From: Streptomyces fagopyri
GTDB taxonomy: Bacteria; Actinomycetota; Actinomycetes; Streptomycetales; Streptomycetaceae
Length of the DNA: 64,000 nucleotides
Direction of reading: 5' to 3'
Assembly (NCBI RefSeq): GCF_009498275.1
Contig: NZ_CP045643.1
Location: 5,084,001 to 5,148,000, forward strand
The position numbers were made by a program, and so were the translations under genes. Shown here piece after piece: positions 16,143 through 27,567 of this stretch (position 1 is the first letter of the stretch; every line of letters starts with the position of its first letter). The notes under the pieces were generated by a model. The model ran no database searches. It was not told where the DNA came from and was given only the letters and a program-made list of their open reading frames with translations.

Positions 16143-16786
16143 GGCGGCGGCAACTCCTTGAACGTGGGCGAAGCAGGGCGACTCCTGTGTAAAGCCGCCC
16201 TAAGGGTCTGTCAGCGGCCTTAGGTTACCGAGCCGTTCCCGTGCCACCGCACCCGACCCGCCCCTTCGCCCCCTCGAGCCCCGGCCGGGCCTCGTCGCGC
16301 CGTCCGCGCACGCCGCCCGTACGCCGTCCCGCGCGCCGTTCGGAGCCGCCCCGTCGGCCCCTTTGGCCGTCCGCTCGTCCGCCATTCACATAAGTGGCCA
16401 TGAGATCCGCTCGGGATTTTCGGGTATGGAATCCGTGGCGGACCGGAAAATGGATCATCGGCAGTTCGGTGAGGAGCGTGATCAATTCCGGATTCGTCTC
16501 GTACCCGACTCCGGCAACCGAACGGAGTAGCGGAAGTCGAGCTACTGGAGCAGGACAAACCGGGATGTTCGGACCCTGGTCAGGGTCTACAGGTGTGTGT
16601 ACCGTACGCGTTTCACTTGCCCTGGACAGCCGCTCCCACCTGCGAATACCCTCTTCCGCTCGCCCCTCGCAGCACGTTCCTGTCGCGGTTGTCAAGCCCC
16701 GAGATATGCTCTGACCTGCGAAAACGCCATTCAGAAGACGCAGTTTCCGTGTTACCCTGGATAGCCACGGAAGGGGTACCTGTCAC
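16143..16786. other. 644-bp intergenic region before carD
   Basis: Both strands have open frames here of 100-155 codons, but none shows a domain, a convincing start or normal codon pattern, so I call no gene. The part nearest carD is AT-richer, and TTACCCTGGATA at 16751-16762 could contain a -10 element (TACCCT) for carD with a weak -35 (TTCAGA) 17 bases upstream. Confidence 0.45.
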
Positions 16787-17269
16787 ATGACGTTCAAGGT
16801 TGGCGACACCGTGGTCTATCCCCATCACGGGGCCGCGCTGATCGAGGCTATCGAAACTCGCCAGATCAAAGGCGTGGACAAGACCTACTTGGTGCTGAAG
16901 GTCGCCCAGGGCGACCTGACGGTACGTGTGCCAGCGGACAATGCGGAGTTCGTCGGCGTGCGTGATGTGGTCGGTCAGGACGGGCTGGACCGGGTCTTCG
17001 AGGTGCTGCGTGCGCCGTACGCCGAGGAGCCCACGAACTGGTCGCGTCGTTACAAGGCAAATCTGGAGAAGCTCGCCTCCGGCGACGTCATCAAGGTCGC
17101 GGAAGTCGTGCGTGACCTGTGGCGTCGTGAGCGCGAGCGCGGACTCTCCGCAGGTGAGAAGCGGATGCTCGCCAAGGCCAGGCAGATCCTGGTGAGCGAA
17201 CTCGCCCTCGCGGAGAACACGAACGAGGACAAGGCCGAGGCTCTGCTCGACGAGGTTCTCGCGTCCTGA
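16787..17269 (+). CDS. carD: CarD/CdnL-family RNA polymerase-binding regulator
   Basis: The 160-aa protein begins [20 protein letters not shown], the CarD/TRCF-RID beta domain that binds the RNA polymerase beta subunit. The C-terminal helical part ([19 protein letters not shown]..., [19 protein letters not shown]) includes the tryptophan that contacts promoter DNA at the upstream edge of the bubble. CarD stabilises open complexes at rRNA and housekeeping promoters in actinobacteria. GGAAGGGG precedes the ATG. The next genes (ispD, ispF) are the usual neighbours. Confidence 0.97.
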   Translation: MTFKVGDTVVYPHHGAALIEAIETRQIKGVDKTYLVLKVAQGDLTVRVPADNAEFVGVRDVVGQDGLDRVFEVLRAPYAEEPTNWSRRYKANLEKLASGDVIKVAEVVRDLWRRERERGLSAGEKRMLAKARQILVSELALAENTNEDKAEALLDEVLAS

Positions 17270-17657
17270 CGCATACAGCGCCCAGACGGTGGTCGTTCGG
17301 ACGATGGGCCGGTTCTTCTGTCGTTCGGACGGTAGTCGTTTTGACGTAAGCACAAGGCCGCGCAGTTGTGCAATGAAATGCCGCGGTGCCCGATGACGCA
17401 ATGGGAATTGCTGTCGCCGGGCGCTGCGGCATGTTCGTACCCGCATCTTCTCGGGAAGCCGGGTCTCCCCGACGTCCCCGCCCCGATAACTTGATGCCCC
17501 GATACCTTATGTGCCGGGCCCGGACGGCCGACTCGACCGGATGTCACGGAAGGGTCCGGTCAGGACGTCGCGCCGAGCGCTCCCCCACGCGCCGCGAGCG
17601 GGAGGCACGCCAGGGCCATACCCAAGCAGGCCGAGTACACAAACCTGACAGGAACCG
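17270..17657. other. 388-bp intergenic region between carD and ispD
   Basis: No gene was found. GTCGTTCGGACG-like direct repeats occur near 17292 and 17320, and the sequence is moderately AT-rich around 17335-17400. No recognisable terminator or promoter consensus could be fixed. Confidence 0.4.
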
Positions 17658-18410
17658 ATGTCTGACGATTCGCGCCCTTCGCCGTCCGGGACCCCCGTCG
17701 CGGCCGTGATTCCGGCCGCCGGAAGGGGCGTGCGCCTAGGTCCGGGCGCCCCCAAGGCGCTCCGGGCGCTGAACGGCACGCCGATGCTCATCCACGCGGT
17801 GCGGGCGATGGCCGCCTCCCGTGCCGTCTCGCTGGTCGTCGTCGTGGCGCCGCCCGACGGGACGGCCGAGGTCAAGACCCTGCTCGACGCGCACGCGCTG
17901 CCCGAGCGCACCGACTTCCTGGTCGTCGCCGGCGGTGACAGCCGGCAGGTATCCGTGAAGTACGGCCTCGACGCGCTGCCGCCCGGGATCGACATCGTCC
18001 TCGTGCACGACGCGGCCAGGCCGCTGGTGCCGGTGGACACGGTCGACGCGGTCATCGAGGCGGTACGGGACGGCGCGCCCGCCGTCGTACCGGCGCTGCC
18101 GCTCGCGGACACCGTCAAGCAGGTCGAACCGGCGAGCGTGCCGGGGACGCCGGAGCCCGTCGTCGGCACACCCGAGCGGGCGCGGCTGCGGGCCGTGCAG
18201 ACCCCGCAGGGCTTCGACCGGGACACCCTCGTACGGGCCCACGACACTGTCACCGACGACGTGACCGACGACGCGAGCATGGTCGAGCGGCTCGGGGAGC
18301 GCGTCGTGGTGGTGCCGGGGCACGAGGAGGCATTCAAGGTGACGCGTCCCCTGGACCTGGTCCTCGCGGAGGCGGTCCTCGCGCGCAGGAGGGCGAACGA
18401 TGGGTTCTGA
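17658..18410 (+). CDS. ispD: 2-C-methyl-D-erythritol 4-phosphate cytidylyltransferase
   Basis: The 250-aa enzyme of the MEP isoprenoid pathway transfers CMP from CTP to methylerythritol phosphate. The nucleotide-binding start [20 protein letters not shown] holds the conserved Arg and Lys; the [12 protein letters not shown] motif and TPQGF, plus [11 protein letters not shown] near the end, complete the family pattern. It overlaps ispF by 11 bases, and the adjacent enzymes act two steps apart in the pathway. Confidence 0.97.
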   Translation: MSDDSRPSPSGTPVAAVIPAAGRGVRLGPGAPKALRALNGTPMLIHAVRAMAASRAVSLVVVVAPPDGTAEVKTLLDAHALPERTDFLVVAGGDSRQVSVKYGLDALPPGIDIVLVHDAARPLVPVDTVDAVIEAVRDGAPAVVPALPLADTVKQVEPASVPGTPEPVVGTPERARLRAVQTPQGFDRDTLVRAHDTVTDDVTDDASMVERLGERVVVVPGHEEAFKVTRPLDLVLAEAVLARRRANDGF

Positions 18411-18933
18411 GGTGTCCGGGACGGCTGCCGCCGGGACGCCGGCCGCCGCCGCGCCGTCGCTGCCGCAGGTCGGTGTGGGTACCGACATCCACGCCTTCGA
18501 GGACGGCCGGGAACTGTGGTGTGCGGGGCTGCTGTGGGAAGGGGAGGGGCCCGGTCTCGCCGGACACTCCGACGCCGACGTGGTCGCGCACGCCGCCTGC
18601 AACGCCCTCTTCTCCGCGGCCGGGCTCGGCGACCTCGGCGCGCACTTCGGCACCGGACGGCCCGAGTGGTCCGGTGCGTCCGGGGTGACCCTGCTGACCG
18701 AGGCCGCGCGGATCGTGCGGGCGGCCGGCTTCGTCATCGGCAACGTCGCCGTCCAGGTGGTCGGGCCCAGGCCGAAGATCGGGAAGCGGCGGGACGAGGC
18801 GCAGAAGGTTCTGTCCGAGGCGGTGGGGGCGCCGGTGTCGGTGTCCGGGGCCACCACGGACGGGCTGGGGTTCCCGGGCCGGGACGAGGGGTTGATGGCG
18901 GTGGCGACGGCACTGGTGGCCCGCGCGTCCTGA
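18400..18933 (+). CDS. ispF: 2-C-methyl-D-erythritol 2,4-cyclodiphosphate synthase
   Basis: The 177-aa MEP-pathway enzyme cyclises CDP-methylerythritol phosphate. The zinc ligands lie in GTDIHAF (Asp and His) and [18 protein letters not shown] and the C-terminal ATTTDGLGF-like ATTDGLGF segment complete the active site. An Ala/Gly/Pro-rich N-terminal extension of about 23 residues precedes the conserved domain. The ATG at 18400 overlaps ispD. GVHTF-type enzymes are usually 155-165 aa, so the length fits with the extension. Confidence 0.97.
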   Translation: MGSEVSGTAAAGTPAAAAPSLPQVGVGTDIHAFEDGRELWCAGLLWEGEGPGLAGHSDADVVAHAACNALFSAAGLGDLGAHFGTGRPEWSGASGVTLLTEAARIVRAAGFVIGNVAVQVVGPRPKIGKRRDEAQKVLSEAVGAPVSVSGATTDGLGFPGRDEGLMAVATALVARAS

Positions 18934-19096
18934 GGGCGCGTGACCCGTCCGGGGAGCGTCAGTCCCCGGGAGCGGGCCGGTGCCGAGGGGGCGCCCGGGA
19001 CGCAGGTGGCACCCGTGAGGGTCGTATGTCACGAATACGTGCCCCTTGCGCGGGAAGGGTCGCGGGGCACTACCCAGGGGCCACTACCCTGGAGGC

Positions 19097-20497
<1,401 letters not shown>

Positions 20498-20512
20498 CGG
20501 TTTCTTGATCGA

Positions 20513-20542
20513 GTGTGCCGCCCGGCTCTCCGGGCGGCACAC
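20513..20542. terminator. 13-bp perfect hairpin after cysS
   Basis: GTGTGCCGCCCGG pairs perfectly with CCGGGCGGCACAC around a CTCT loop, 15 bp after the cysS stop. It separates cysS from rlmB, which therefore probably has its own promoter in the 57 bp that follow. Confidence 0.75.
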
Positions 20543-20599
20543 TGCATAGACGAACGTGCACGCGAAGCGTCTGCACACCTCACACAGAACAGGTAGGTC

Positions 20600-21541
20600 A
20601 TGGCCGCTAACAACCGCCGCATGTCCGGCAAGAAGGGCGCGCAGGTCGGCAGTGGCGGCCAGCGACGCCGGGGCCTCGAGGGCAAGGGCCCGACCCCGCC
20701 GGCCGAGATGCGCAAGGGACACAAGAAGAACCGCGTCGCCAACGTCAAGGCGAAGCAGACCGCCCGCCGTCCCGTGGCGCGCGGGCGTGGCGGCAAGGGC
20801 ACGTCCGAGATGGTCGTCGGACGCAACCCCGTGGTCGAGGCGCTGCGCGAGGGCGTGCCGGCGTCGATGCTGTACGTGCAGCAGTTCATCGACAACGACG
20901 AGCGGGTGCGGGAGGCCCTCCAGCTGGCGGGCGAGCGCGGTGGCATCCACCTCATGGAGGCTCCGCGTCCGGAGCTGGACCGTATGACCAACGGGCTCAA
21001 CCACCAGGGTCTCGTCCTCCAGGTCCCGCCGTACGAGTACGCGCACCCGGAGGACCTCGCCGCCGCCGCGTACGACGAGGGCCAGGACCCGCTGATCGTC
21101 GCGCTCGACGGGGTGACCGACCCGCGGAACCTGGGCGCGGTGGTCCGCTCCACCTCCGCCTTCGGCGGCCACGGTGTCGTCGTGCCCGAGCGGCGCGCGG
21201 CCGGGATGACCGCCGGTGCCTGGAAGACCTCGGCCGGCGCCGCCGCCCGTACGCCCGTCGCGCGCGCCTCCAACCTGACGCGGGCCCTGGAGGCGTACAA
21301 GAAGGCCGGCCTCGTCGTGGTCGGACTCGCCGCGGACGGCGAGGTCGAGGTCGGTGACCTGGAGGCCCTCGGCGGCCCCGTCGTCATCGTCGTCGGCAGC
21401 GAGGGCAAGGGGCTGTCCCGGCTCGTCGGGGAGACCTGCGACTTCCGGGTGCGGATTCCGATGCCCGGTGGCGCGGAGTCGCTGAACGCCGGTGTGGCGG
21501 CGGGAGTGGTGCTGTACGAGGCGGCCCGGCGACGCGCCTGA
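20600..21541 (+). CDS. rlmB: 23S rRNA (guanosine-2'-O-)-methyltransferase RlmB-type, TrmH/SpoU family
   Basis: A 313-aa SPOUT methyltransferase. The first 70 residues are a basic, disordered actinobacterial extension ([10 protein letters not shown]..., [13 protein letters not shown]). A substrate-binding domain ([14 protein letters not shown]) follows, then the SPOUT domain with motifs [30 protein letters not shown] and [18 protein letters not shown]. It methylates a ribose in the 23S rRNA peptidyl-transferase region (G2251 in E. coli). Linkage to cysS is the usual actinobacterial order. Confidence 0.93.
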   Translation: MAANNRRMSGKKGAQVGSGGQRRRGLEGKGPTPPAEMRKGHKKNRVANVKAKQTARRPVARGRGGKGTSEMVVGRNPVVEALREGVPASMLYVQQFIDNDERVREALQLAGERGGIHLMEAPRPELDRMTNGLNHQGLVLQVPPYEYAHPEDLAAAAYDEGQDPLIVALDGVTDPRNLGAVVRSTSAFGGHGVVVPERRAAGMTAGAWKTSAGAAARTPVARASNLTRALEAYKKAGLVVVGLAADGEVEVGDLEALGGPVVIVVGSEGKGLSRLVGETCDFRVRIPMPGGAESLNAGVAAGVVLYEAARRRA

Positions 21542-21658
21542 ACAGGTGTGCGTGCCGTCACCCCCGTGGGGTGATCGGGATGGTCCGGACGGCCTTGACG
21601 CGGTCCGGACACATCGGCGAGGTCAAAGCAGTGTCCTAAACACACGTCACTCGGTTAG

Positions 21659-23401
21659 ATGAGTGTGGACACCAGAACACCCCGCACACCCACGGGGGAC
21701 CGCTCGTCGGGATTCGACGACGCTCCCGCGCTGAGCATGGTGAAGGTGCCGAGCGATCCGGCGCAGGTCATCGTCAATCATGCGAGTTTCCGCGTGCAGC
21801 TGGGCGCTGCGTCGCGACCCCAATCCTCGCGCGTCGCACGGCACTTGAACGCCGGTGGCGCCCCCGGGCGGATGCCCGCCGGCGGTACGGCGGGCAGAGC
21901 GGGCGCCGCCGGTACCCGTCGGCGCGCGCCCGTCGTCTGGAGCGGGAAGTCCGCGCCGGACGACACAGGCGCGCACCGACTGCTGCAGGCCGTGCGGAGC
22001 ACGAGCGTCCGCCACGCCGGGGTGGCCCCGGTGGGCGACGCAGGCGCGACGCAGGTCATCCCGCGTTTCGACGAACACCGCGGCTACGAGGGCGACATGA
22101 CCGTCGAGACGGTCGAGACGCCGCTCGTCGGCAGCCAGCGCACCCCCTCCTCGTCCGGCTTCGACTCCGGCCGGACCGGAGGGACCTCCCTCGCCGGCGA
22201 GGGCCGGCTGCTGCCGAACATGCGCAGCGTCGACAGCGCGTACGACGAACCGCGCTACGGAGGCGGGGAGTTCGCGGACGGCGAGGGCGACGACGGCTAC
22301 GTCTACGGCTACGAGGACGAGGCCGCCGAACTGCCGGTCAGACGGCACGCCACGGACTCGCTGCGGCACGCGTACTACCCCGGCCGGCGGATGAACCTCG
22401 GCGTGGTGCTGCTTCCGCTCCGCGTCTTCCTCGGGTTCATCTCCATCTACGCCGGCATGGGCAAGCTCTGCGATCCCGTCTACTTCGACGGCGGCAAGCG
22501 CGGCTCCATGGTGAAGTGGCTGAACACGCTGCACCCCTGGGACGTGGCCGAACCGCTGCGGCAGTTCGCGCTCCAGCACCCGGTCGGCTCCGGACTCGTC
22601 ATCGCCTTCCTCCAGGTCATCGTGGGCGTGCTCACGGTGCTCGGCCTGTGGCAGCGGGTGGCCGCGGTGGTCGGCGCGATGCTGTCGGCCGCGCTCATCG
22701 TCACCGTCAGCTGGAAGACCGTCCCCGCGTACGACGCGCCGGACATCATCTACCTCGCCGCCTGGTCCCCGTTGATCATCGCGGGCGCTCCCGTCTACTC
22801 GGTGGACGGACGCCTGGCGGGTGAGGCCTGGCGCACCCTCGGGCCGCGCGCCGACATCTGGGACCTGCGCCGGCGTGTGCTGCGCCGCGGCGCGCTGGTC
22901 TCGGCCGTCGTCATCGGGCTCACGCTGCTGGTCGGCTCGCTGCTGGGCGGCGCCGTCCGCGACGCCGACCGGGTGGTCGTGCCGGGACCGGGCGAGGCCC
23001 CGCGCAACGAACTGCCCGGCACCCCGCTTCCCCAGGAGCCCGGTACGCCCCAGCGGAAGACCACCAGCCCGTCGGCCTCCGCCAAGGTGCCCACCCACGG
23101 CGGTTCCTCCTCGCCGTCGGGTCCGGCCACCACCCCGGGCGCGACCCGCGCGACGGGCGGCACGGTCAGCAGCGGCCCCAGCCGGACCCAGGGCGGCGGT
23201 CAGGCGCCCCCGCAGCATTCCGCCCCGGTGCACCGGGCCCCCAGCACGAGCGCGGGCCCGACGTCCACCGGTGGCAGCGGCGGTGGCAGCGGCAGCGGCG
23301 GCTCCACGGGCGCCGGCACGGGCGGGACGTCCGGTGGTTCGAGCTCCGGCGGCGGTACGACCGGCGGCTCGGACAAGCTGGTCGGCGGTCTGCTCGGGTA
23401 G
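21659..23401 (+). CDS. DoxX-family membrane protein with long disordered ends
   Basis: The 580-aa protein has an N-terminal region of about 240 polar residues with acidic YVYGYEDEAAE stretches. A DoxX-like four-helix membrane domain follows (LLPLRVFLGFISIYAGMGKL, VIAFLQVIVGVLTVLGLW, AVVGAMLSAALIVTVSW, then IIYLAAWSPLIIAGAPVYSVDG). One more helix (LVSAVVIGLTLLVGSLLGGAV) precedes a Ser/Gly/Thr-rich tail of about 150 residues. DoxX proteins have been linked to redox and thiol stress. The role here is unknown. No strong ribosome-binding site precedes the ATG. Confidence 0.85.
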   Translation: MSVDTRTPRTPTGDRSSGFDDAPALSMVKVPSDPAQVIVNHASFRVQLGAASRPQSSRVARHLNAGGAPGRMPAGGTAGRAGAAGTRRRAPVVWSGKSAPDDTGAHRLLQAVRSTSVRHAGVAPVGDAGATQVIPRFDEHRGYEGDMTVETVETPLVGSQRTPSSSGFDSGRTGGTSLAGEGRLLPNMRSVDSAYDEPRYGGGEFADGEGDDGYVYGYEDEAAELPVRRHATDSLRHAYYPGRRMNLGVVLLPLRVFLGFISIYAGMGKLCDPVYFDGGKRGSMVKWLNTLHPWDVAEPLRQFALQHPVGSGLVIAFLQVIVGVLTVLGLWQRVAAVVGAMLSAALIVTVSWKTVPAYDAPDIIYLAAWSPLIIAGAPVYSVDGRLAGEAWRTLGPRADIWDLRRRVLRRGALVSAVVIGLTLLVGSLLGGAVRDADRVVVPGPGEAPRNELPGTPLPQEPGTPQRKTTSPSASAKVPTHGGSSSPSGPATTPGATRATGGTVSSGPSRTQGGGQAPPQHSAPVHRAPSTSAGPTSTGGSGGGSGSGGSTGAGTGGTSGGSSSGGGTTGGSDKLVGGLLG

Positions 23402-23417
23402 GTTCCCGGACGGTACG

Positions 23418-23458
23418 ACGACGGGGCCCCGCACATCCGGTGTGCGGGGCCCCGTCGT
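23418..23458. terminator. 18-bp perfect two-way hairpin
   Basis: Arms 23418-23435 and 23441-23458 pair perfectly around TCCGG. It lies between the ends of the convergent DoxX and nucleotidyltransferase genes. Confidence 0.85.
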
Positions 23459-23478
23459 CACGTGTGCCCGGAAGCCGT

Positions 23479-24210
23479 TCAGCGCCCGAGCGCGGCGAGC
23501 TCCTTGGCGGCCTCCGTGAGGTCCTTCGCCGTGTCGATGGCGCGCCAGTAGGCACCCTGCGGGAGGGAGAAGCCGGCCAGGCGGCGTTCGCGGGCCAGGT
23601 GCGGGAACGTGGTGCGCTCGTGGTCGCCGCGCTCGGGGAGCAGACCGGCGAACTCGGCGGAGAAGACGTAGACGCCCGCGTTGATCTCGTAGGTGGTCGG
23701 CGGTGACTCGATGAAGTCCGTCACCCGGCCGAAGTCGTCCGTCTCGACGGCGCCCCACGGGATTCGGGGGCGGGCGAGGGCGAGGGTGGCGACGGCGTCG
23801 CGCTCGGTGTGGAAGTCCGCCATGTCGCGCAGCGAGAAACGGGTCCAGATGTCACCGTTGGTCGCGTACCAGGGCCGGTCCGGGTGGGGGAGGTGCGCGG
23901 CGGCGTACTTGAGGCCGCCGCCCCGGCCCAGGGGTTCCTTCTCCACGACCGTTATGACGTTGACCGGGAGGCGGGCCGAGTCCAGCCAGTCCTGGAGGAC
24001 CTCGGCGAGGTGGCCGCAGGAGACGACGACGTCGGTCACGCCCTCTTCGGCGAGCCAGGTCAGCTGGTGGCCGATGATCGGGGTCCCGGTGCCGGGGATC
24101 TCGACCATCGGCTTGGGCCGGTCGTCGGTGTAGGGGCGCAGTCGGGACCCCTGACCACCGGCCAGGACAACGGCTTGAACGGGGCGCGACGCGGCGTTCG
24201 GATCGGTCAT
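23479..24210 (-). CDS. Sugar-phosphate nucleotidyltransferase
   Basis: The 243-aa protein has the nucleotidyltransferase start VVLAGGQGSRLRPYTDDRPKPMV, a PLGRGGGLKYAA loop, TNGDIW (metal-binding Asp) and a final WRAIDTAKDLTEA segment. It should make an NDP-sugar from a sugar 1-phosphate and an NTP; it lacks an acyltransferase domain, so it is the short form seen in mannose-1-phosphate guanylyltransferase-like proteins. The precise sugar is not determinable. It is alone in its transcription unit. Confidence 0.88.
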   Translation of the reverse strand: MTDPNAASRPVQAVVLAGGQGSRLRPYTDDRPKPMVEIPGTGTPIIGHQLTWLAEEGVTDVVVSCGHLAEVLQDWLDSARLPVNVITVVEKEPLGRGGGLKYAAAHLPHPDRPWYATNGDIWTRFSLRDMADFHTERDAVATLALARPRIPWGAVETDDFGRVTDFIESPPTTYEINAGVYVFSAEFAGLLPERGDHERTTFPHLARERRLAGFSLPQGAYWRAIDTAKDLTEAAKELAALGR

Positions 24211-24327
24211 GTCCGAACTGTACGTGGCGCCCCGCTGGGGGTTTCTGTCGGCAACCGTTCCCTTAAGCAGCTGTTACCTGGCGTGCGGGAAGGGGCCTTT
24301 CCGGCCTCGGAAGAGGCCCCCGCGGGT

Positions 24328-24777
24328 TCAGAGGTGGGTGGCCGCGACCCCCGATGCGAAGGACGTGTCGCAGACCGGGCGCGCGAACGCCTGGGCGCGC
24401 GTCGGGCCGTACGCGCGGACCGCGGCGCGGCCGAGGGCGCGGGCGATGGAGACGCAGTGCTTCGCGAGGGACGGGCGCCCGTTCACCGCCTCCTGGAGGT
24501 GGGTGAGGGCGGTTCCCGGGTCCTTCTCCTGGAGTTCGAGCAGGAGCCGGTCGCGCAGGACGTCCTGCGGGGCGCGGGAGACGGCGCGTGCGGAGACGTC
24601 CGAGGAGGAGGCGGTGAGCACCGACTCCGAGGAGTTCCCCGACCAGTTGACTCGGGTGACCGCGAGGGTCCCGGAGAGCACCAGGACGACAGGCAGAACG
24701 AGGGCGAGGGTGCGGCCGATCCGGCGGGCGGGGCCACGGCCACGCCGGGTCCGTTGGTTAGTGGTGGAGTGCTTCAC
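24328..24777 (-). CDS. Conserved hypothetical protein with one membrane anchor
   Basis: The 149-aa protein has a basic N-terminus, a single membrane or signal segment (IGRTLALVLPVVLVLSGTLAV) and an outside domain rich in helices (DVLRDRLLLELQEKDPGTAL, LAKHCVSIARALGRAAVRAYG) with two cysteines that may pair. No family was recognised. It sits between the nucleotidyltransferase and msiK, both also on the minus strand but separated by more than 100 bp. Confidence 0.7.
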   Translation of the reverse strand: MKHSTTNQRTRRGRGPARRIGRTLALVLPVVLVLSGTLAVTRVNWSGNSSESVLTASSSDVSARAVSRAPQDVLRDRLLLELQEKDPGTALTHLQEAVNGRPSLAKHCVSIARALGRAAVRAYGPTRAQAFARPVCDTSFASGVAATHL

Positions 24778-24913
24778 GCGAGTGAGGGTAGCGCGGGGTG
24801 ATGATTTGGCGACATTTAGTCACCGGTTCGGGGGATGGGGAAGTGATGGTTTCCCGGTGGCGCGTTGACGTACACGTATCGAAATGACCGGCTTGCCGGG
24901 GTATTTGTCGACA

Positions 24914-24953
24914 ACGACGAGGGCCCCGCAGCCTGCTGCGGGGCCCTCGTCGT
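24914..24953. terminator. 18-bp perfect hairpin after msiK
   Basis: Arms 24914-24931 and 24936-24953 pair perfectly around CCTG. It lies about 50 bp past the msiK stop, in the space before the next minus-strand gene. Confidence 0.85.
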
Positions 24954-25005
24954 CAACTTGGGTGAATTCACCCGCTCCGGGGGTGTCGGAGCCGTGCGGG
25001 TTGCC

Positions 25006-26142
<1,137 letters not shown>

Positions 26143-26237
26143 GGTGAGGGGCCCCCTTCACCGGCAGGAACGTGCCGGACGATCCGTTGTAAAGGTGGTG
26201 TCCACCGCGAACCTCCGCGGTGGTGTAGTCCACAGGA

Positions 26238-26292
26238 GTGAACTGGTTTCTGGACGGTACCCGCAGTTCACGTGCTCTGTCAGTACCCGCAG
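26238..26292. promoter_or_regulatory. Inverted and direct repeats upstream of msiK
   Basis: GTGAACT (26238-26244) and AGTTCAC (26265-26271) form a 7-bp inverted repeat with a 20-bp gap. GTACCCGCAG occurs at 26257-26266 and 26283-26292. The sites are 95-150 bp upstream of the msiK start and 100-155 bp upstream of the tRNA gene, so they could serve either. The binding protein is unknown. Confidence 0.35.
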
Positions 26293-26392
26293 CCCTGTGA
26301 ACTTCGCGATAATTTTCGACAGGGGCCCGCTGTGACGTGGGTACACTGCACGGGCACGCACGCGGCAGGCACGCCGCACGCGCGCGTGTCAG

Positions 26393-26466
26393 GCCTCCTT
26401 AGCTCAGCTGGTCAGAGCGCCGCTCTTGTAAAGCGAAGGTCGTCGGTTCGAATCCGACAGGGGGCT
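26393..26466 (+). tRNA. tRNA-Thr (anticodon UGU)
   Basis: The full cloverleaf can be folded: acceptor arm GCCTCCT/AGGGGGC, D arm GCTC/GAGC, anticodon loop CTTGTAA with TGT at 26427-26429, T arm GTCGG-TTCGAAT-CCGAC, and U as discriminator. The CCA end is not fully encoded. A possible promoter (-10 TACACT at 26342-26347) lies about 45 bp upstream. The accessory region with VMAP and Fxs genes begins directly after it, which makes it a candidate integration site. Confidence 0.95.
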
Positions 26467-26484
26467 CCGCCGCTCACCGTTGCC

Positions 26485-26517
26485 GACGCCCCCGCGATCT
26501 TGGACCGTGGGGGCGTC
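26485..26517. terminator. 12-bp hairpin after tRNA-Thr
   Basis: GACGCCCCCGCG pairs with CGTGGGGGCGTC (one G-U pair) around a nine-base loop, 19 bp after the tRNA. It probably ends the tRNA transcript and may also serve the convergent gene ending at 26560. Confidence 0.65.
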
Positions 26518-26559
26518 GACGGCCGAATGTGACGGCGGTCTCGGTCGGCGGCGCCGCCG

Positions 26560-27468
26560 TCAGTCCCACCAGAAGCGCCAGACCGACCGCTCCAGCAGGT
26601 CGCCGGCGTATTCGGGGAACGTGCACATTCCCTGCTCGACGGTGTCGGGGCAGGTGAGGTAGTGCTCCAGGGCGAGCACGTGCGCCTGATCGAGGTCGGC
26701 CGGCCTGGCCGCGACCGAGACGAAGGCGGTCGCGTGGCCGAGGCCGACGAGCCGCGCGCCGAACCGGTCCTCCCAGGAGCGCAGTACCGCGGACAGGTCG
26801 CCGGCGGACAGGCGGTCGGCCATGCCGGTCCATCCGATCGCGGCCGGTATGTCGGCACTGCGCGCCGCCGGTACCAGGGCGAGATGGCGAAGCGACTCCT
26901 TCCGTACGAGATGTGCCGCCGCCGCGGCGGCACTCTCGTCGGGTCCGGCTTCCCTTGCGGGTGCCACCGCCAGGCCGGGCCAGGCGTCGAAGGTCGGGCT
27001 GCCGTCGGGCCAGTCGCACTCCTCGTCGTCCTTCTCGTCCTCCTCGGGAGACGAGGGCACGGGCGGCAGGGCCTCCCGTTCCGCTCTGCGCCGACGGTAG
27101 GTGCGCCACTCCTCCAGGAGGTGGTGTCCGGCCTCCGTCCCGGATCCGTCCCGGGTGTCCCCCGGGCGCAGTGCGTCGTCGGGGTACTCGAACAGGACGG
27201 GATGCAGGCCCGTCGTCAGCCGGTCCCGGTAGAGGCTCTCCCACCACACGTCCGCGTCGTCCAGCGGTTCGTCACTGATCCACAGCACCGGGGACCGCGG
27301 AGGGCCGACGCGTGGAAGTCCGTCCCCATGCGGCGAGAGGAGCCGTCCGGCGGGCAGTCCCGCAGGCAGTCGGCGCAAGGCTTCGGGAACGTTCGCGGGA
27401 GTCACGAAGCGGAGGCTATTGCCCGGGTGTGACAGCGAGTTGACGATCCCGGCCCCGGGAAGGGGCAT
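26560..27468 (-). CDS. DUF4253 domain protein
   Basis: The 302-aa protein carries the DUF4253 domain at its C-terminal half. Hallmarks are WGARLVGLG-like FGARLVGLGHATAFVSVAA, the W-x-D-R-F pattern and the final PEYAGDLLERSVWRFWWD. The front part has a VLWISDEPLDDADVWWESLY segment and an acidic linker. Function unknown; DUF4253 genes are widespread in Streptomyces, often near conflict genes. Upstream in-frame codons (27468) may be untranslated: a GTG near 27408 (VTPANVPEAL) is another plausible start. It is divergent from the VMAP gene. Confidence 0.75.
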   Translation of the reverse strand: MPLPGAGIVNSLSHPGNSLRFVTPANVPEALRRLPAGLPAGRLLSPHGDGLPRVGPPRSPVLWISDEPLDDADVWWESLYRDRLTTGLHPVLFEYPDDALRPGDTRDGSGTEAGHHLLEEWRTYRRRRAEREALPPVPSSPEEDEKDDEECDWPDGSPTFDAWPGLAVAPAREAGPDESAAAAAAHLVRKESLRHLALVPAARSADIPAAIGWTGMADRLSAGDLSAVLRSWEDRFGARLVGLGHATAFVSVAARPADLDQAHVLALEHYLTCPDTVEQGMCTFPEYAGDLLERSVWRFWWD

Positions 27469-27567
27469 CCGGCGCCGTTGCCCGTGCTTTTCGCTGCCAC
27501 GCCCCGTGGTGCGGCCTTACCCTGTTGGGCACCATCAGGGAGCCGCGCCAGCTGTGGAGGTAACGGG

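Noticed and set aside
16225..16714. Long open frames on both strands in the carD upstream region
   Set aside because: No domain, no convincing start and atypical composition; GC-rich DNA gives such frames by chance.
21659..23401. Antisense frame of about 700 codons over the DoxX gene
   Set aside because: It is a high-GC shadow; the plus strand has clear membrane helices and a family match, the minus strand has only low-complexity Arg/Gly/Val sequence.
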